Assembly (NCBI RefSeq): GCF_001720465.1
Contig: NZ_CP017113.1
Location: 1,550,001 to 1,614,000 of the forward strand
DNA length: 64,000 bases
Origin: Porphyrobacter sp. LM 6
GTDB taxonomy: Bacteria; Pseudomonadota; Alphaproteobacteria; Sphingomonadales; Sphingomonadaceae
Direction of reading: 5' to 3'
Below are positions 41,841 to 50,994 of the stretch, piece after piece. Within the stretch, counting starts at the first letter, position 1. The number at the start of each line of letters is the position of its first letter. Both the position numbers and the translations under genes were made by a program. A model generated the notes under the pieces. That model ran no database searches. It worked only from the letters and a program-made list of their open reading frames with translations, and was not told the DNA's origin.

Positions 41841-42254
41841 CTACCGGTCCACGCCCTTGACCTTCCCCCACTGGCGCGCCGCCGTGTAGCCGAGGTAGCC
41901 GGTGCCGAAGAGCGCGTAGAGCGGCTCGGGCAGGCCTGCCAGATAGGCGTTCATGCCTGCTGCGATCTGCTGCGCGGCGGCGGGGTTGAAGGCGCTGAGC
42001 ACCCCCATCGGCAAGGACGCCAGCAGCAGCACATACATCACGTAGAGGAAGCTCGGACGCGCGCGGCTGGTCCAGGGGTCCTTCGAGTTCGCCTCGGCGA
42101 CGATGGCCTGAAGCTGGGTTTCGAGCATCTGCATTTCCTGGCTGCCCTGGAGCGTCAGCAGCTCGATCTTGGCCTTGGCCTGCGCCTCCTTGTCGGGGAT
42201 GATCTTGTCGATGATCGAGGCGATGGGGCCGATAAGGACGTCGAGTAGGGCCAT
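41841..42254 (-). CDS. Holin of the 3-TM (gene transfer agent) family
   Basis: A 137-residue protein. An N-terminal amphipathic/hydrophobic segment (LLDVLIGPIASIIDKIIP) is followed by a coiled-coil-like stretch (KEAQAKAKIELLTLQGSQEM). Then come SRARPSFLYVMYVLLLASLP and a C-terminal hydrophobic region (PLYALFGTGYLGYTAARQWG), the pattern of the phage/GTA 3-TM holin family. It forms membrane lesions for release of particles, but no endolysin or capsid gene lies here, so it stands as an orphan. I chose ATG 42254, preceded by AAGGAG. Confidence 0.82.
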   Translation of the reverse strand: MALLDVLIGPIASIIDKIIPDKEAQAKAKIELLTLQGSQEMQMLETQLQAIVAEANSKDPWTSRARPSFLYVMYVLLLASLPMGVLSAFNPAAAQQIAAGMNAYLAGLPEPLYALFGTGYLGYTAARQWGKVKGVDR

Positions 42255-42323
42255 TGCGCGCACTCCTTGCGTATGAGTCGCGTCAAAATGACCAAATCGG
42301 TTAAAGTAGGAAAATGATTTAAC

Positions 42324-43226
42324 CTATTTCTCGCCCGCCTCGGCCAGTAACCGCTGCGCCAGCGCCAGATGGGGCCGGTCGAGCATCGCCCCGTCGAGCG
42401 CCACCACACCCGCGCCGGGATGCTCGGCAAAGGCCTGCACTACGGCCCTCGCATGTGCGAGTTCCTCGGCGCTCGGAGTGAAGGCGGCGTTGATCGGATC
42501 GACCTGCGCCGGATGGATTGCCAGCATTCCGCGGAAGCCCTGCGCCCGCACCCGCCGCGCGCGTTCCGCCAGGGCGTCCAGATCGCGGAATTCGGGCTGC
42601 ACGGTCTCGATCGCCGCCACGCCTGCCGCCGAGGCGCCGATCAGGCACAGGCTGCGCGCCATTTCGTAGGTGTGGGAATACTCTCCGTCCGACCCGCGTT
42701 GCTCGCGCGCACCAAGCGCCGAGGACAGGTCTTCCGCCCCCCAGCTCATTGCGACGAGCCGCTCCCGGCCGGGATAGTCGCCGGCATAGTCGCCGGTCTT
42801 GAACATCGCCGCTGCCGTTTCGGTTACCAAAGCGGCAATCAGGGTATGGCCCTGCGGGATGCCATTGGCGGCCTCCAGCGCGGTCAGATAGTGGTGCAGC
42901 CGGGTGATGTCTGCTGCGCCTTCCGCCTTGGGCAGGAACACGCCGCCCGGCCGCGAAGGCAGTATCGCAGCCAGATCGGCGATGCAGTCCGCACTCGAAA
43001 CCGGATTGATCCGCACCCACAGCCGCGCGCGATTGTCTGCGGTGGCGATTACCTCCGCCACCATCGCCCGCGCGGCGGCCTTGTTTTCGGGCGAGACCGA
43101 GTCCTCGAGGTCCAGCAAAGCGATGTCGGCCGAGCCCGCGATCGCCTTGCCCATCTTCTTCTCGCTGTCGCCCGGCGCGAACAGCCAAGAGCGCATACGG
43201 GGCGGGGTGGGGGCGATATGGGTCAT
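42324..43226 (-). CDS. CitE/HpcH-HpaI family lyase (citrate lyase beta-like)
   Basis: A 300-residue TIM-barrel lyase. Characteristic segments: RSWLFAPGDSEKKMGKA, DIALLDLEDSVSPENKAAAR (Asp/Glu metal ligands), LWVRINPV, VFLPKAEGAADI, IAALVTETAAAMF (catalytic Glu) and MLAIHPAQVDPINAAF. Standalone members cleave or form malyl-, citramalyl- or beta-methylmalyl-CoA; the exact substrate cannot be told. ATG 43226 follows GGAGAGG; a longer frame reaches 43652 but would overlap the divergent IorA-like gene. Confidence 0.85.
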   Translation of the reverse strand: MTHIAPTPPRMRSWLFAPGDSEKKMGKAIAGSADIALLDLEDSVSPENKAAARAMVAEVIATADNRARLWVRINPVSSADCIADLAAILPSRPGGVFLPKAEGAADITRLHHYLTALEAANGIPQGHTLIAALVTETAAAMFKTGDYAGDYPGRERLVAMSWGAEDLSSALGAREQRGSDGEYSHTYEMARSLCLIGASAAGVAAIETVQPEFRDLDALAERARRVRAQGFRGMLAIHPAQVDPINAAFTPSAEELAHARAVVQAFAEHPGAGVVALDGAMLDRPHLALAQRLLAEAGEK

Positions 43227-43358
43227 GAAACGATCCTCTCCTGCCGCCCGCTTACGAAGCGCGTCCGCCGCCTGCAAGCCCATGCGTCTTTGTGATTGGC
43301 GCGGAGGCCATCGGGTTGCTATGAGAGACCGAAATCTCAACCAGCGGGGGAGCCGCCT

Positions 43359-43841
43359 GTGGCAATCGCATTTTCTGTCAATGGCAAGCAGGTCGAGGTG
43401 GAGGCTGACGCCGATACGCCGCTGCTGTGGGTCTTGCGCGACGATCTCGGCATGACCGGGACGAAGTTCGGCTGCGGCATTGCCGCCTGCGGCGCCTGTT
43501 CGGTCCACGTCGATGGCAACCTCACCCGCTCGTGCAGCGTCCCGCTGAGTGAGATCGAAGGCGCCGAAATCACCACGATCGAAGGGCTCAAGGCTGCCGA
43601 CGGAACGCTCCACAAGGTGCAGGCCGCGTGGATCGACGCGCAGGTGCCGCAATGCGGGTACTGCCAGTCGGGCCAGATCATGGCCGCCGTGGCGCTGATC
43701 GAGAAGGTCGGCACCCCGTCCGACGCGCAGATTGACGAAGCGATGACCAATATCTGCCGCTGCGGCACCTATCCGCGCATCCGCAAGGCGATCCTCGCGG
43801 CGACCGGCGCGGCCGCTGCCGCTCAGCAGGGAGACGCGTGA
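43359..43841 (+). CDS. [2Fe-2S] subunit of a molybdenum hydroxylase (IorA-like)
   Basis: A 160-residue small subunit with two [2Fe-2S] clusters. The plant-ferredoxin-type cluster has Cys39, 44, 47 and 59 ([13 protein letters not shown]) and the helical cluster has Cys99, 102, 133 and 135 ([19 protein letters not shown]). It relays electrons from the molybdenum site of the next gene's product. It matches isoquinoline 1-oxidoreductase-type alpha subunits in size. GTG at 43359 follows GGGGGA. Its TGA overlaps the ATG of the large subunit. Confidence 0.92.
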   Translation: MAIAFSVNGKQVEVEADADTPLLWVLRDDLGMTGTKFGCGIAACGACSVHVDGNLTRSCSVPLSEIEGAEITTIEGLKAADGTLHKVQAAWIDAQVPQCGYCQSGQIMAAVALIEKVGTPSDAQIDEAMTNICRCGTYPRIRKAILAATGAAAAAQQGDA

Positions 43842-46105
43842 TGGCTGACAATCCCAATCCCGATCTCGACCTGCCGGAAACCGCTGCGCCCGAGGCCAAG
43901 CCCAAGAAGAAAGGTATCAAGCGCCGCATCTTCCTCGCCGGTTCGGCCCTGGTGGTCGGCGGCGGCATCTTCGGCGTGTGGTGGAGTGACAAGGCGGCCA
44001 AGGACAAGGCTACCGCGCTCGCCGTTGGCGAAGGCGAGCATGGCTTCCTCACCTGGATGAAGATCGCCGAGGACGATACCGTCACGGTCTATTCGCCGCA
44101 TATCGATTTCGGCCAGGGCTCGCACACCGCGCTTGGCCAGATGCTCGCCGACGAACTCGATGCGGCGTGGGACAAGGTGAAGATCGAGCAGGCCCCCGCC
44201 GATTTCGCCTTCGCCAATGCCGCGCTGGCCAAGGGCTTCCTGCCCGAAATGGCGGGCGAGACGGTGGCTGGGCTGTTGCCCGATGCCGTTATCGGCATGA
44301 TGGCGCGCACAATGCCGATCCAGATTACCGGCGGCTCCTCGGCCGTCCGCTTCACCGGTGAAGTCGGGATGCGCAAGACCGGCGCAGCTGTGCGGATGGC
44401 GCTGATCGCGGAAGCAGCCGACCGGCTGGGTGTTCCAGCGGGCGAGTTGACGACGGCGGACAGCAAGGTGACCCACGCCAAGTCGGGCAAGTCGCTGCGA
44501 TATGGCGAGCTGGCGGCCGGCGCCGCCGAGCGTTCGCTTTCGAATGATCCGGTGCTCAAGACCCGCGACCAGTGGAAGCTGATCGGCCAGCCTATCGCGC
44601 GGCGCGATATTCCCGCCAAGGTCGATGGCAGCGCGGTCTACGGGATCGACTTCACCTTGCCCGAAATGCGTGTGGCGACGATTGCAGCCGCCCCGGTTCG
44701 CGGCGGCAAGCTTGAATCGGTCGACGAGGCACCCGCCCTCGCGGTCAACGGCGTCGAAAAGGTAGTAAAGCTTGATGACGCGGTGATCGTCGTCGGCAAG
44801 GGATACTGGCCCGCGCTCAAGGGGCTTCAGGCGCTCAGCCCGAAGTTCTCCGACGGCGGCCATGCGGCGGTATCGACCCCCGCCATCTATGCCGCGCAGG
44901 CCAAGCTGATGGCGGGCGGCAAGCCCGACAATGAGGCGGGCGAGGGCGATGTCGACGGCGCCTTCAAGGCTGCCGGTGCCAAGGTTATCGAAGCCGAATA
45001 CCGCGTGCCCTTCCTTCACCATGCGATGATGGAGCCCTTCGCGCTGACGGGCCATTTCAACGACGGCACACTGACGATCTGGGGCGGCTTGCAGGACCCG
45101 CTCAGCACCCGCGCCCGCGCTGCCAAGGCGGCCGGGCTCGATGTCGAGCAGGTGGTGTTCAACCCGATGATCATGGGCGGCGGTTTTGGACGGCGGTTCC
45201 CCGACGTGGTGGAGATCATCGATCAGGTCGCCATTCTCGCCAAGCAGGTGCCCTATCCGGTGAAGCTTGTGTGGAGCCGCGAGGAGGAAGTGCGTCACGG
45301 CACCTACCGCCCGCAGTCGTCCTCGAAGCTCTCGGCCTCGCTGAAGGACGGCAAAATCTCCGCGATGCGGATCGATTATGCGCAGAGCGGCAATGCCGAG
45401 GGCGAAGTGCCCTTCATCTACGCCATTCCGGCAACCTCGCGGCGGCATTTCGCTTATCAGTCGAACCAGATCGACGGGCCGTGGCGCTCGGTGAATTCGA
45501 CCCAGCTCGGGTTCTACACCGAAAGCTTCATGGACGAGCTGGCGGCCGCAGCGGGCGAAGATCCCTACCAGTTCCGGCGCAAGCATCTGCCCGCCGGTTC
45601 GCGGCATCTTGCGGTGCTGGACGAGGTGGCCAAGCGTTCGGGCTGGGGCACGCCGCTGCCCGAAGGCGTCGGGCGCGGGATCGCGATCGTCGAAAGCTTC
45701 GGTACGATCGTCGCCGAGGTGATCGAGGCGAGCGTCAAGGACGATGGTAGCCCCAAGGTGCTCAAGGCCTGGGCGGTGGTTGATTGCGGCACCACCATCA
45801 ACCCCCTGAACGCCGAAGCACAGATTGCGGGCGGCCTGATCATGAGCCTGTCGGCAGCCATCGGCGAGCAGATCACGCTCGATCAGGGCGCGGTGGTCGA
45901 GAGCAATTTCGGCGATTACCCGATCCTCAAGCTGGCCGATGCGCCGCCGCAGATCGATGTCCACTTCATCGAGAGCGGCGCCAAGACCGGCGGGATCGGC
46001 GAACCGGGCGTGCCGCCAGCCACGCCGGCGCTGGCGAACGCGCTCGCGGCGGTCAGCGGCAAGCGCATCCGCACCCTGCCGCTGTTGACCCAAGCCAAGG
46101 CTTGA
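43841..46105 (+). CDS. Molybdopterin-binding subunit of xanthine dehydrogenase-family enzyme (IorB-like)
   Basis: A 754-residue large subunit. An N-terminal twin-arginine-type leader (KRRIFLAGSALVVGGGIFG) suggests export or membrane anchoring, unlike cytoplasmic xanthine dehydrogenases. Cofactor-binding regions include GGFGRRFPDVVEI, WSREEEVRHGTYRP and the catalytic Glu in GGIGEPGVPPATPALANAL. No FAD subunit is present, as in isoquinoline or aldehyde oxidoreductases that pass electrons to a cytochrome. Substrate, perhaps an N-heterocycle or aldehyde, is inferred. It is followed by MobA/MocA-like and XdhC-like maturation genes. Confidence 0.9.
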   Translation: MADNPNPDLDLPETAAPEAKPKKKGIKRRIFLAGSALVVGGGIFGVWWSDKAAKDKATALAVGEGEHGFLTWMKIAEDDTVTVYSPHIDFGQGSHTALGQMLADELDAAWDKVKIEQAPADFAFANAALAKGFLPEMAGETVAGLLPDAVIGMMARTMPIQITGGSSAVRFTGEVGMRKTGAAVRMALIAEAADRLGVPAGELTTADSKVTHAKSGKSLRYGELAAGAAERSLSNDPVLKTRDQWKLIGQPIARRDIPAKVDGSAVYGIDFTLPEMRVATIAAAPVRGGKLESVDEAPALAVNGVEKVVKLDDAVIVVGKGYWPALKGLQALSPKFSDGGHAAVSTPAIYAAQAKLMAGGKPDNEAGEGDVDGAFKAAGAKVIEAEYRVPFLHHAMMEPFALTGHFNDGTLTIWGGLQDPLSTRARAAKAAGLDVEQVVFNPMIMGGGFGRRFPDVVEIIDQVAILAKQVPYPVKLVWSREEEVRHGTYRPQSSSKLSASLKDGKISAMRIDYAQSGNAEGEVPFIYAIPATSRRHFAYQSNQIDGPWRSVNSTQLGFYTESFMDELAAAAGEDPYQFRRKHLPAGSRHLAVLDEVAKRSGWGTPLPEGVGRGIAIVESFGTIVAEVIEASVKDDGSPKVLKAWAVVDCGTTINPLNAEAQIAGGLIMSLSAAIGEQITLDQGAVVESNFGDYPILKLADAPPQIDVHFIESGAKTGGIGEPGVPPATPALANALAAVSGKRIRTLPLLTQAKA

Positions 46106-46758
46106 GCCTGCCAGACTGGTCTGCGCTGATCCTCGCCGGTGGGGCGGGGCGGCGCTTTGGTGGTGGCAAACTGCTGGCGTGGTTTGGCGGTGAGCCGCTG
46201 ATCCGGCGCACCGCCGAGCGGATCGCTGCTGCCGGCTTTGCCGAGACGCTGGTGGTGACCGGCGCCGGTGGTGCGGCGATCCGGGCGGCGTTGGCCGGGC
46301 TCGGCTGCCGGATCATCCATGCCGATGACTGGGAAGAGGGCATGGCCGCAACGCTTCGCACCGGCATTGCGGCCGTCCCACCCGAAGCGGCCGGTGCCTG
46401 CGTGTTCCTCGGCGATATGCCGCTGGTCCCCGTAAGCCTGTGTCCGACGCTGATCCAGGCGGCGAGCGAGGCGGGCTATGCCGCACGCTCACGCTTTGAA
46501 GGCAAGCCCGGACATCCGGTTGCCTTTACCCGTGCGGCCTTTGCCGATCTCTTGACGCTCGAAGGCGATCAGGGCGCGACAGCGTTGCTCAAGAAGCGTC
46601 CCGGCGAGGTCGCCTACTGCGAAACGACTGATGCCGGCGCGCTGCTCGATATCGACACGTCGGAGGATCTCGCCGTCGTAGAGCGCGCCTGGAAGGCCTG
46701 CGCCACCTCGGCCACCAGCGACAGCGCGACCTCGCGCGGGGCCTTGCCGAACCCGTGA
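46102..46758 (+). CDS. MobA/MocA-like NTP transferase (Mo cofactor maturation)
   Basis: A 218-residue nucleotidyltransferase. The nucleotide-binding loop ALILAGGAGRRFGGGK is at the N-terminus, and CVFLGDMPLVPVSL carries the metal-binding Asp. It resembles MocA/XdhC-associated enzymes that convert molybdopterin to its CMP form for xanthine dehydrogenase-family enzymes. Start is TTG at 46102 overlapping the IorB-like stop (TTGA). The last 48 codons overlap the convergent xdhC-like gene by 145 bp; its conserved domain ends near 46680. Confidence 0.82.
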   Translation: MSLPDWSALILAGGAGRRFGGGKLLAWFGGEPLIRRTAERIAAAGFAETLVVTGAGGAAIRAALAGLGCRIIHADDWEEGMAATLRTGIAAVPPEAAGACVFLGDMPLVPVSLCPTLIQAASEAGYAARSRFEGKPGHPVAFTRAAFADLLTLEGDQGATALLKKRPGEVAYCETTDAGALLDIDTSEDLAVVERAWKACATSATSDSATSRGALPNP

Positions 46759-47636
46759 AGCCCGATGGGTGCGTGGAGGCGCGCCAGTTCGCTCTCTTCG
46801 ACCCCGTGAGCGTGGAGCTTGGCGATCCGTCCGCCGAGCCGCGCACGCGCGCCGATAGCGCCCACATAGAACGCCTCGGTCTTCAGCGCAGCGGCAAGCC
46901 CGCGCTCGTCATCCTCGCGGTCGTGCGAGAGCACCGCGATCGCCGTCCAGCGGTCGATACCAAACGCCTCAATCGCGGCGGACGGGGCGCTACGGCAGTA
47001 GGTGATGCCGGACAAGGGCGAAGCCTCGGGCCCTCCAGGGGTGATCAGCACCACATCCCATCCCATTTCCATCGCGAGGGCGGCACTGGCAAGGGTGGCG
47101 CCGTCTTCGCCGATTAGCACCAACCGCAAGCGCGGCTCGAACAGGAGGGTATAGCGGCTGCCATCCCAGCCATTAGTGGGCGCTGTATCGCTCCAAATCG
47201 CGTTGCGCTCGGTCCCGTCGCTCGACCACAGCAGCGGCGCGCGGCGGGTGTAGCTGGCGATGAGTTGCGCGACCGCGTCCTCGTCAGGCGACAGCGGCTC
47301 CACCAGCACGTTGATCCCCGACCCGCAAGCCAGCTTGATATCGAACCATGGACTGCCCTCGCCATAGCGCAGCATCCGTGGAGCGCCTTCGGCCATCGCT
47401 TCGCGGGCGTGGCGGGCAACGTCGGCCTCGATACAGCCGCCTGACAGGAAGCCCCAATATTCCTCTGCCGTGATCAGCATCTGCGCGCCCACATCGCGCG
47501 GCGCCGAGCCATCGACTGCAACGAGCGTGGCAATCGCGATCGGTCCGGACGCATCGCACGCCGAACAGAGCGGTTCGCGGATATCGTCAATCGGGGCGGC
47601 GTTGCGCCAGTTGGACATCGAGAGGCGGGCCTTCAT
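46614..47636 (-). CDS. XdhC-like molybdenum cofactor insertion protein
   Basis: A 340-residue protein. The N-terminal XdhC/CoxI domain ([18 protein letters not shown], then [15 protein letters not shown]) is followed by a Rossmann domain ([16 protein letters not shown], then [20 protein letters not shown], and [14 protein letters not shown]). It binds the molybdenum cofactor and inserts it, often after sulfuration, into molybdenum hydroxylases such as the adjacent IorAB-like enzyme. Two starts are possible, ATG 47636 or ATG 47618. The last ~24 codons are low-complexity Ser-rich and lie entirely inside the convergent nucleotidyltransferase gene. Confidence 0.88.
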   Translation of the reverse strand: MKARLSMSNWRNAAPIDDIREPLCSACDASGPIAIATLVAVDGSAPRDVGAQMLITAEEYWGFLSGGCIEADVARHAREAMAEGAPRMLRYGEGSPWFDIKLACGSGINVLVEPLSPDEDAVAQLIASYTRRAPLLWSSDGTERNAIWSDTAPTNGWDGSRYTLLFEPRLRLVLIGEDGATLASAALAMEMGWDVVLITPGGPEASPLSGITYCRSAPSAAIEAFGIDRWTAIAVLSHDREDDERGLAAALKTEAFYVGAIGARARLGGRIAKLHAHGVEESELARLHAPIGLHGFGKAPREVALSLVAEVAQAFQARSTTARSSDVSISSSAPASVVSQ

Positions 47637-47735
47637 CTTGGGCGAGCGGCAAGCCTAGCCCCGCAGCATCGCGCGCGCAATCGCGCCGGAGCCGCTTGCG
47701 GGTGCTGTGTCAGGGAATGGGAGGGGGGAAACCAC

Positions 47736-47812
47736 TGGTCGGGACGAGAGGATTCGAACCTCCGACCCCCACACCCCCAGTGTGATGCGCTACCAGGCTG
47801 CGCTACGTCCCG
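47736..47812 (-). tRNA. tRNA-Pro (anticodon GGG)
   Basis: Minus-strand cloverleaf: acceptor CGGGACG/CGTCCCG, D-arm AGCGCAGCCTGGTAGCGC, anticodon stem CACAC/GTGTG with loop TGGGGGT, T-arm GGAGGTTCGAATCCTC. Discriminator A is followed by an encoded CCA. Together with the TGG isoacceptor at 32611 it covers proline codons. Confidence 0.95.
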
Positions 47813-48010
47813 TGACCAGTGGAGCGGCGCCTATAGGGCGCGCGTCTGGGGCTGGCAAGCGGGTTTGAAGGTGATTGCGGTGTTGCACGGCTGCATCGCT
47901 CTCCCACCCGCGATTGCGGCTGACTTGCAATGCTGCTAGGCGCGCCCACTTGGACGCTAGGGGCGCTCGCCCTGTGCATCAATCTTGGGATCCTGACGGG
48001 CTTTTAACCT

Positions 48011-48337
48011 ATGACACTCGACCTTCTCGCCGCCGCCGCTGGCGCTGCTGCTGCTCCGCCTGCGTGGATCAGCTTCCTGCCGATCATCGGCATGATCGCG
48101 ATCTTCTGGTTCCTGATCATCCGTCCGCAGATGCGCCAGCAGAAGGAGCATCGCGAGAAGGTCGCTCAGATGAAGAAGGGCGATCAGGTGGTCACCGCCG
48201 GCGGACTCGTTGGCAAGGTGGTGAAGGTCGATGACGTCTATGTCGAACTCGACCTCGGCCCCAATGTCCGGGTGAAGGCGATCAAGGCGACCATCGGCGA
48301 TATCATCCTGCCCGGTGGCACCCCCGCCAACGACTGA
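48011..48337 (+). CDS. yajC: Preprotein translocase subunit YajC
   Basis: A 108-residue single-pass inner-membrane protein. The helix FLPIIGMIAIFWFLIIRPQM is followed by QQKEHREKVAQMKKGDQVVT and AGGLVGKVVKVDD, the canonical YajC layout. It associates with SecDF and stimulates protein export. It starts with ATG at 48011 and is followed by secD and secF in the same direction, the standard operon order. The 198 bp upstream, beyond tRNA-Pro, should hold the promoter. Confidence 0.96.
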   Translation: MTLDLLAAAAGAAAAPPAWISFLPIIGMIAIFWFLIIRPQMRQQKEHREKVAQMKKGDQVVTAGGLVGKVVKVDDVYVELDLGPNVRVKAIKATIGDIILPGGTPAND

Positions 48338-48393
48338 GCCGGTCGCCGCAAGGCCGCTGCCACTGACCCTTTGCGCGTGGGACACTAACGCAC

Positions 48394-49992
48394 ATGCTCG
48401 AATTTCCCCTCTGGAAGAAGCTCTGGCTCTGGGGCCTGACGCTCGCCGCATCGGTGCTGGCGCTGCCTTCGCTGTTCAATGTCGCGGGGCTGGACTGGCC
48501 CTCCGCGCTGCCCAACCCGCAGGTTAATCTCGGCCTTGACCTTGCCGGCGGCTCGCACTTGCTGCTCGAAGCCAAGTCCGCCGATGTGCGCGCACAGCGG
48601 CTTGAGAATATGGAAGAAACTGTTCGCCAGCTGATGCGTAACGCCAGCCCGCGGATCCGCATCGGCGACGTGTCGACGGTCGATGGCAAGCTGTCTTTCA
48701 TGCTCGAAAACGCAACCGATATCGACCGTGCGCGCGGGCTGATCGAGCCCGTGATGCAGGGCCAGACCACGGTGCGCGAGTGGGAACTCCAGGTGGTCGA
48801 CGGGCAGCGCATGGTGCTGACCCAGACCGATGCCGGGGTCGAACAGGCGATCGACGATGCGATGGACAGTGCCACAGAAGTCGTCCGTCGCCGCATCGAC
48901 GAGCTCGGCACGCGCGAGCCGACCATCATCCGTCAGGGCGATACCCGTATTGTGGTGCAGGTGCCGGGTCTGGAAGATCCCGAGGCGCTGAAGAGCTTGC
49001 TCGGCCAGACCGCGCAGCTTGAATTTAAGCTGGTCGATCTCAACGCCCTGCCGGAAAACGTGCAGGCGGGCATCGCGCCCGCGGGTAGCCAGATCTTCCC
49101 CTATGCGCCCGGCACCCCGCAGGAAGGCATGTTCGAAGCCGTGCGCCGGCTCGGCGGTATTCGCGGCGACAGTCTGACCGGCGCGCAGGCCGGGGTTGAT
49201 CCGAACACCAATCAGAATGTCGTCAACATCACCTTCGACGCACAGGGCGGGGCGAAGTTCGCCAAGCTGACGACCGATAACGTCGGCAAGCCCTTCGCGA
49301 TCATTCTCGATGGCAAGGTGCTTTCGGCCCCGAATATCAATGAACCGATCATCGGTGGACGGGCGCAGATCGCGGGGAGCTTCACCCCCGAAACCGCCAA
49401 CCAACTGGCGATTGCGCTGCGTTCGGGCGCGCTGCCGGTGCCGCTGGCGGTGGTCGAGGAGCGTTCGGTCGGACCGGACCTTGGTGCGGACTCGATCCGC
49501 AAGGGTCTGTTGGCGATGGCGATCGGCAGCCTTGCGGTGATCGTGCTGATGATCTCCACTTACGGCCGCTTCGGCATCTATGCGACTGTCGCGCTGGTCT
49601 TCAACGTGCTGATGCTGCTCGGGCTGATGGCGCTTGGCGGCTTCACGCTGACGCTGCCGGGGATCGCGGGCTTCGTGATCACCATCGGCGCGGCTGTCGA
49701 TGCCAACGTGCTGATCAACGAGCGCATCCGCGAGGAGCGCGCGCGCGGGCGGCGTGTCGTCGCGGCGGTCGAAACCGGATACAAGGAAGCCAGCCGCGCG
49801 ATCGCCGATGCGAACGCGACCAACGTGATCTCCGGGATCGCGCTGTTCGCCTTCGGCTCTGGGCCGGTCAAGGGCTTCGCCGTCGTGCTGGTGATCGGCA
49901 TCATCACCTCGGTCTTCACCGGGGTGACGCTCACCCGCATGCTCGTCGCCGGATGGCTGCGCAAGGCGCGCCCCAACGACATCACGATTTAA
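48394..49992 (+). CDS. secD: Protein translocase subunit SecD
   Basis: A 532-residue membrane protein. The first helix lies at KKLWLWGLTLAASVLALPSL. The large periplasmic P1 domain opens with NPQVNLGLDLAGGSHLLLEA. The signature AFAIILDGKVLSAPNINEPI-type segment is present, followed by five C-terminal helices including FVITIGAAVDANVLINERIR with the conserved intramembrane Asp. SecD with SecF uses the proton gradient to pull proteins across the membrane. Compared with E. coli SecD (615 residues) it is shorter, as in other alphaproteobacteria. Confidence 0.97.
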   Translation: MLEFPLWKKLWLWGLTLAASVLALPSLFNVAGLDWPSALPNPQVNLGLDLAGGSHLLLEAKSADVRAQRLENMEETVRQLMRNASPRIRIGDVSTVDGKLSFMLENATDIDRARGLIEPVMQGQTTVREWELQVVDGQRMVLTQTDAGVEQAIDDAMDSATEVVRRRIDELGTREPTIIRQGDTRIVVQVPGLEDPEALKSLLGQTAQLEFKLVDLNALPENVQAGIAPAGSQIFPYAPGTPQEGMFEAVRRLGGIRGDSLTGAQAGVDPNTNQNVVNITFDAQGGAKFAKLTTDNVGKPFAIILDGKVLSAPNINEPIIGGRAQIAGSFTPETANQLAIALRSGALPVPLAVVEERSVGPDLGADSIRKGLLAMAIGSLAVIVLMISTYGRFGIYATVALVFNVLMLLGLMALGGFTLTLPGIAGFVITIGAAVDANVLINERIREERARGRRVVAAVETGYKEASRAIADANATNVISGIALFAFGSGPVKGFAVVLVIGIITSVFTGVTLTRMLVAGWLRKARPNDITI

Positions 49993-50005
49993 GGAGCACG
50001 AGACG

Positions 50006-50983
50006 ATGAAACTCCTGAAGCTCGTCCCCGACAACACCAATATCAAGTTCCTCAAGCTGCGCGTTCCGTTCTTCGTCATCAGTCTCGTGCTGATCTTCGG
50101 AAGCTGGGCTGCGGTGGCGGTCAACGGCCTCAACTTCGGGGTCGACTTTGCCGGCGGCCAGGAAGTTCGCATGACTTTCAAGGAGCGCGAGCAGGCACCG
50201 ATCCCGTCCTTGCGCGAGCTCGTCGGCGGGCTCGGCTATGGCGAACCCGTGGTGCAGGAATTCGGCGCACCCAACCAGGTGTCGATCCGCGTTGCTCTAC
50301 CGGAAGGCGCCGAGGACACACCGGGCGCCGCCACCGCGATCGGTGCGAAAGTGATCGCAGCTGTTGCCAAGGAATACCCCGACGTCCGCACCGACGGTAA
50401 CGATACCGTCTCGGGCAAGGTCGCGGGCGAATTCCGCAACCAGGCAATCCTTGCGCTGCTGGCAGCGATGGCGGCGGTGTCCTTCTACATCTGGGTGCGC
50501 TTCGAATGGCAGTTCGGCGTCGGCGCGATGTTCGCGCTGGTGCACGACGTCTCGGTGACGGTGGGCCTGTTCGCACTCACCCAGATGGAATTCAGCCTCC
50601 AGATCGTCGCCGCGATCCTTGCGATCATCGGCTATTCATTGAACGACACCATCGTCGTCTATGACCGCATCCGCGAGAACCTGAAAAAGTTCCGCAAGAT
50701 GCCGCTCGCCGAACTGCTTGACCTATCGGTCAACGAGACGCTGGCGCGCACCGTGATGACCTCGCTGACGCTGTTCGTGGCGCTGATCCCGTTGCTGTTC
50801 TTCGGCCCGCCGAGCCTGTTCGGGATGGTCGCGGCGATCACTGTGGGCCTGTTCATCGGCACCTATTCGTCCATCTACATGGCCGGCCCGCTGCTGATCT
50901 GGATGGGTGTGACCTCGGACAGCTTCGTGCCGCAGGAAAGCGCGACCGACCGGCAGGAAAAGATAGCGCGCGGGGAAGCTTGA
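50006..50983 (+). CDS. secF: Protein translocase subunit SecF
   Basis: A 325-residue partner of SecD. The N-terminus contains NGLNFGVDFAGGQEVRMTF, and later helices include FALVHDVSVTVGLFALTQME, AAILAIIGYSLNDTIVVYDR and ARTVMTSLTLFVALIPLLFF, the conserved SecF core with the Asp residues of the proton path. An AAGGAG ribosome-binding site precedes the ATG, 14 bp after secD. It converges on the glycosyltransferase gene after an 11-bp gap. Confidence 0.97.
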   Translation: MKLLKLVPDNTNIKFLKLRVPFFVISLVLIFGSWAAVAVNGLNFGVDFAGGQEVRMTFKEREQAPIPSLRELVGGLGYGEPVVQEFGAPNQVSIRVALPEGAEDTPGAATAIGAKVIAAVAKEYPDVRTDGNDTVSGKVAGEFRNQAILALLAAMAAVSFYIWVRFEWQFGVGAMFALVHDVSVTVGLFALTQMEFSLQIVAAILAIIGYSLNDTIVVYDRIRENLKKFRKMPLAELLDLSVNETLARTVMTSLTLFVALIPLLFFGPPSLFGMVAAITVGLFIGTYSSIYMAGPLLIWMGVTSDSFVPQESATDRQEKIARGEA

Positions 50984-50994
50984 TCTGCCCGCCG

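Noticed and set aside
43823..46093. 756-codon minus-strand open frame
   Set aside because: Antisense of the molybdenum hydroxylase large subunit, which has clear motifs and operon linkage.
48385..50181. 598-codon minus-strand frame over secD
   Set aside because: SecD/SecF are unmistakable on the plus strand; the opposite frame has no features.
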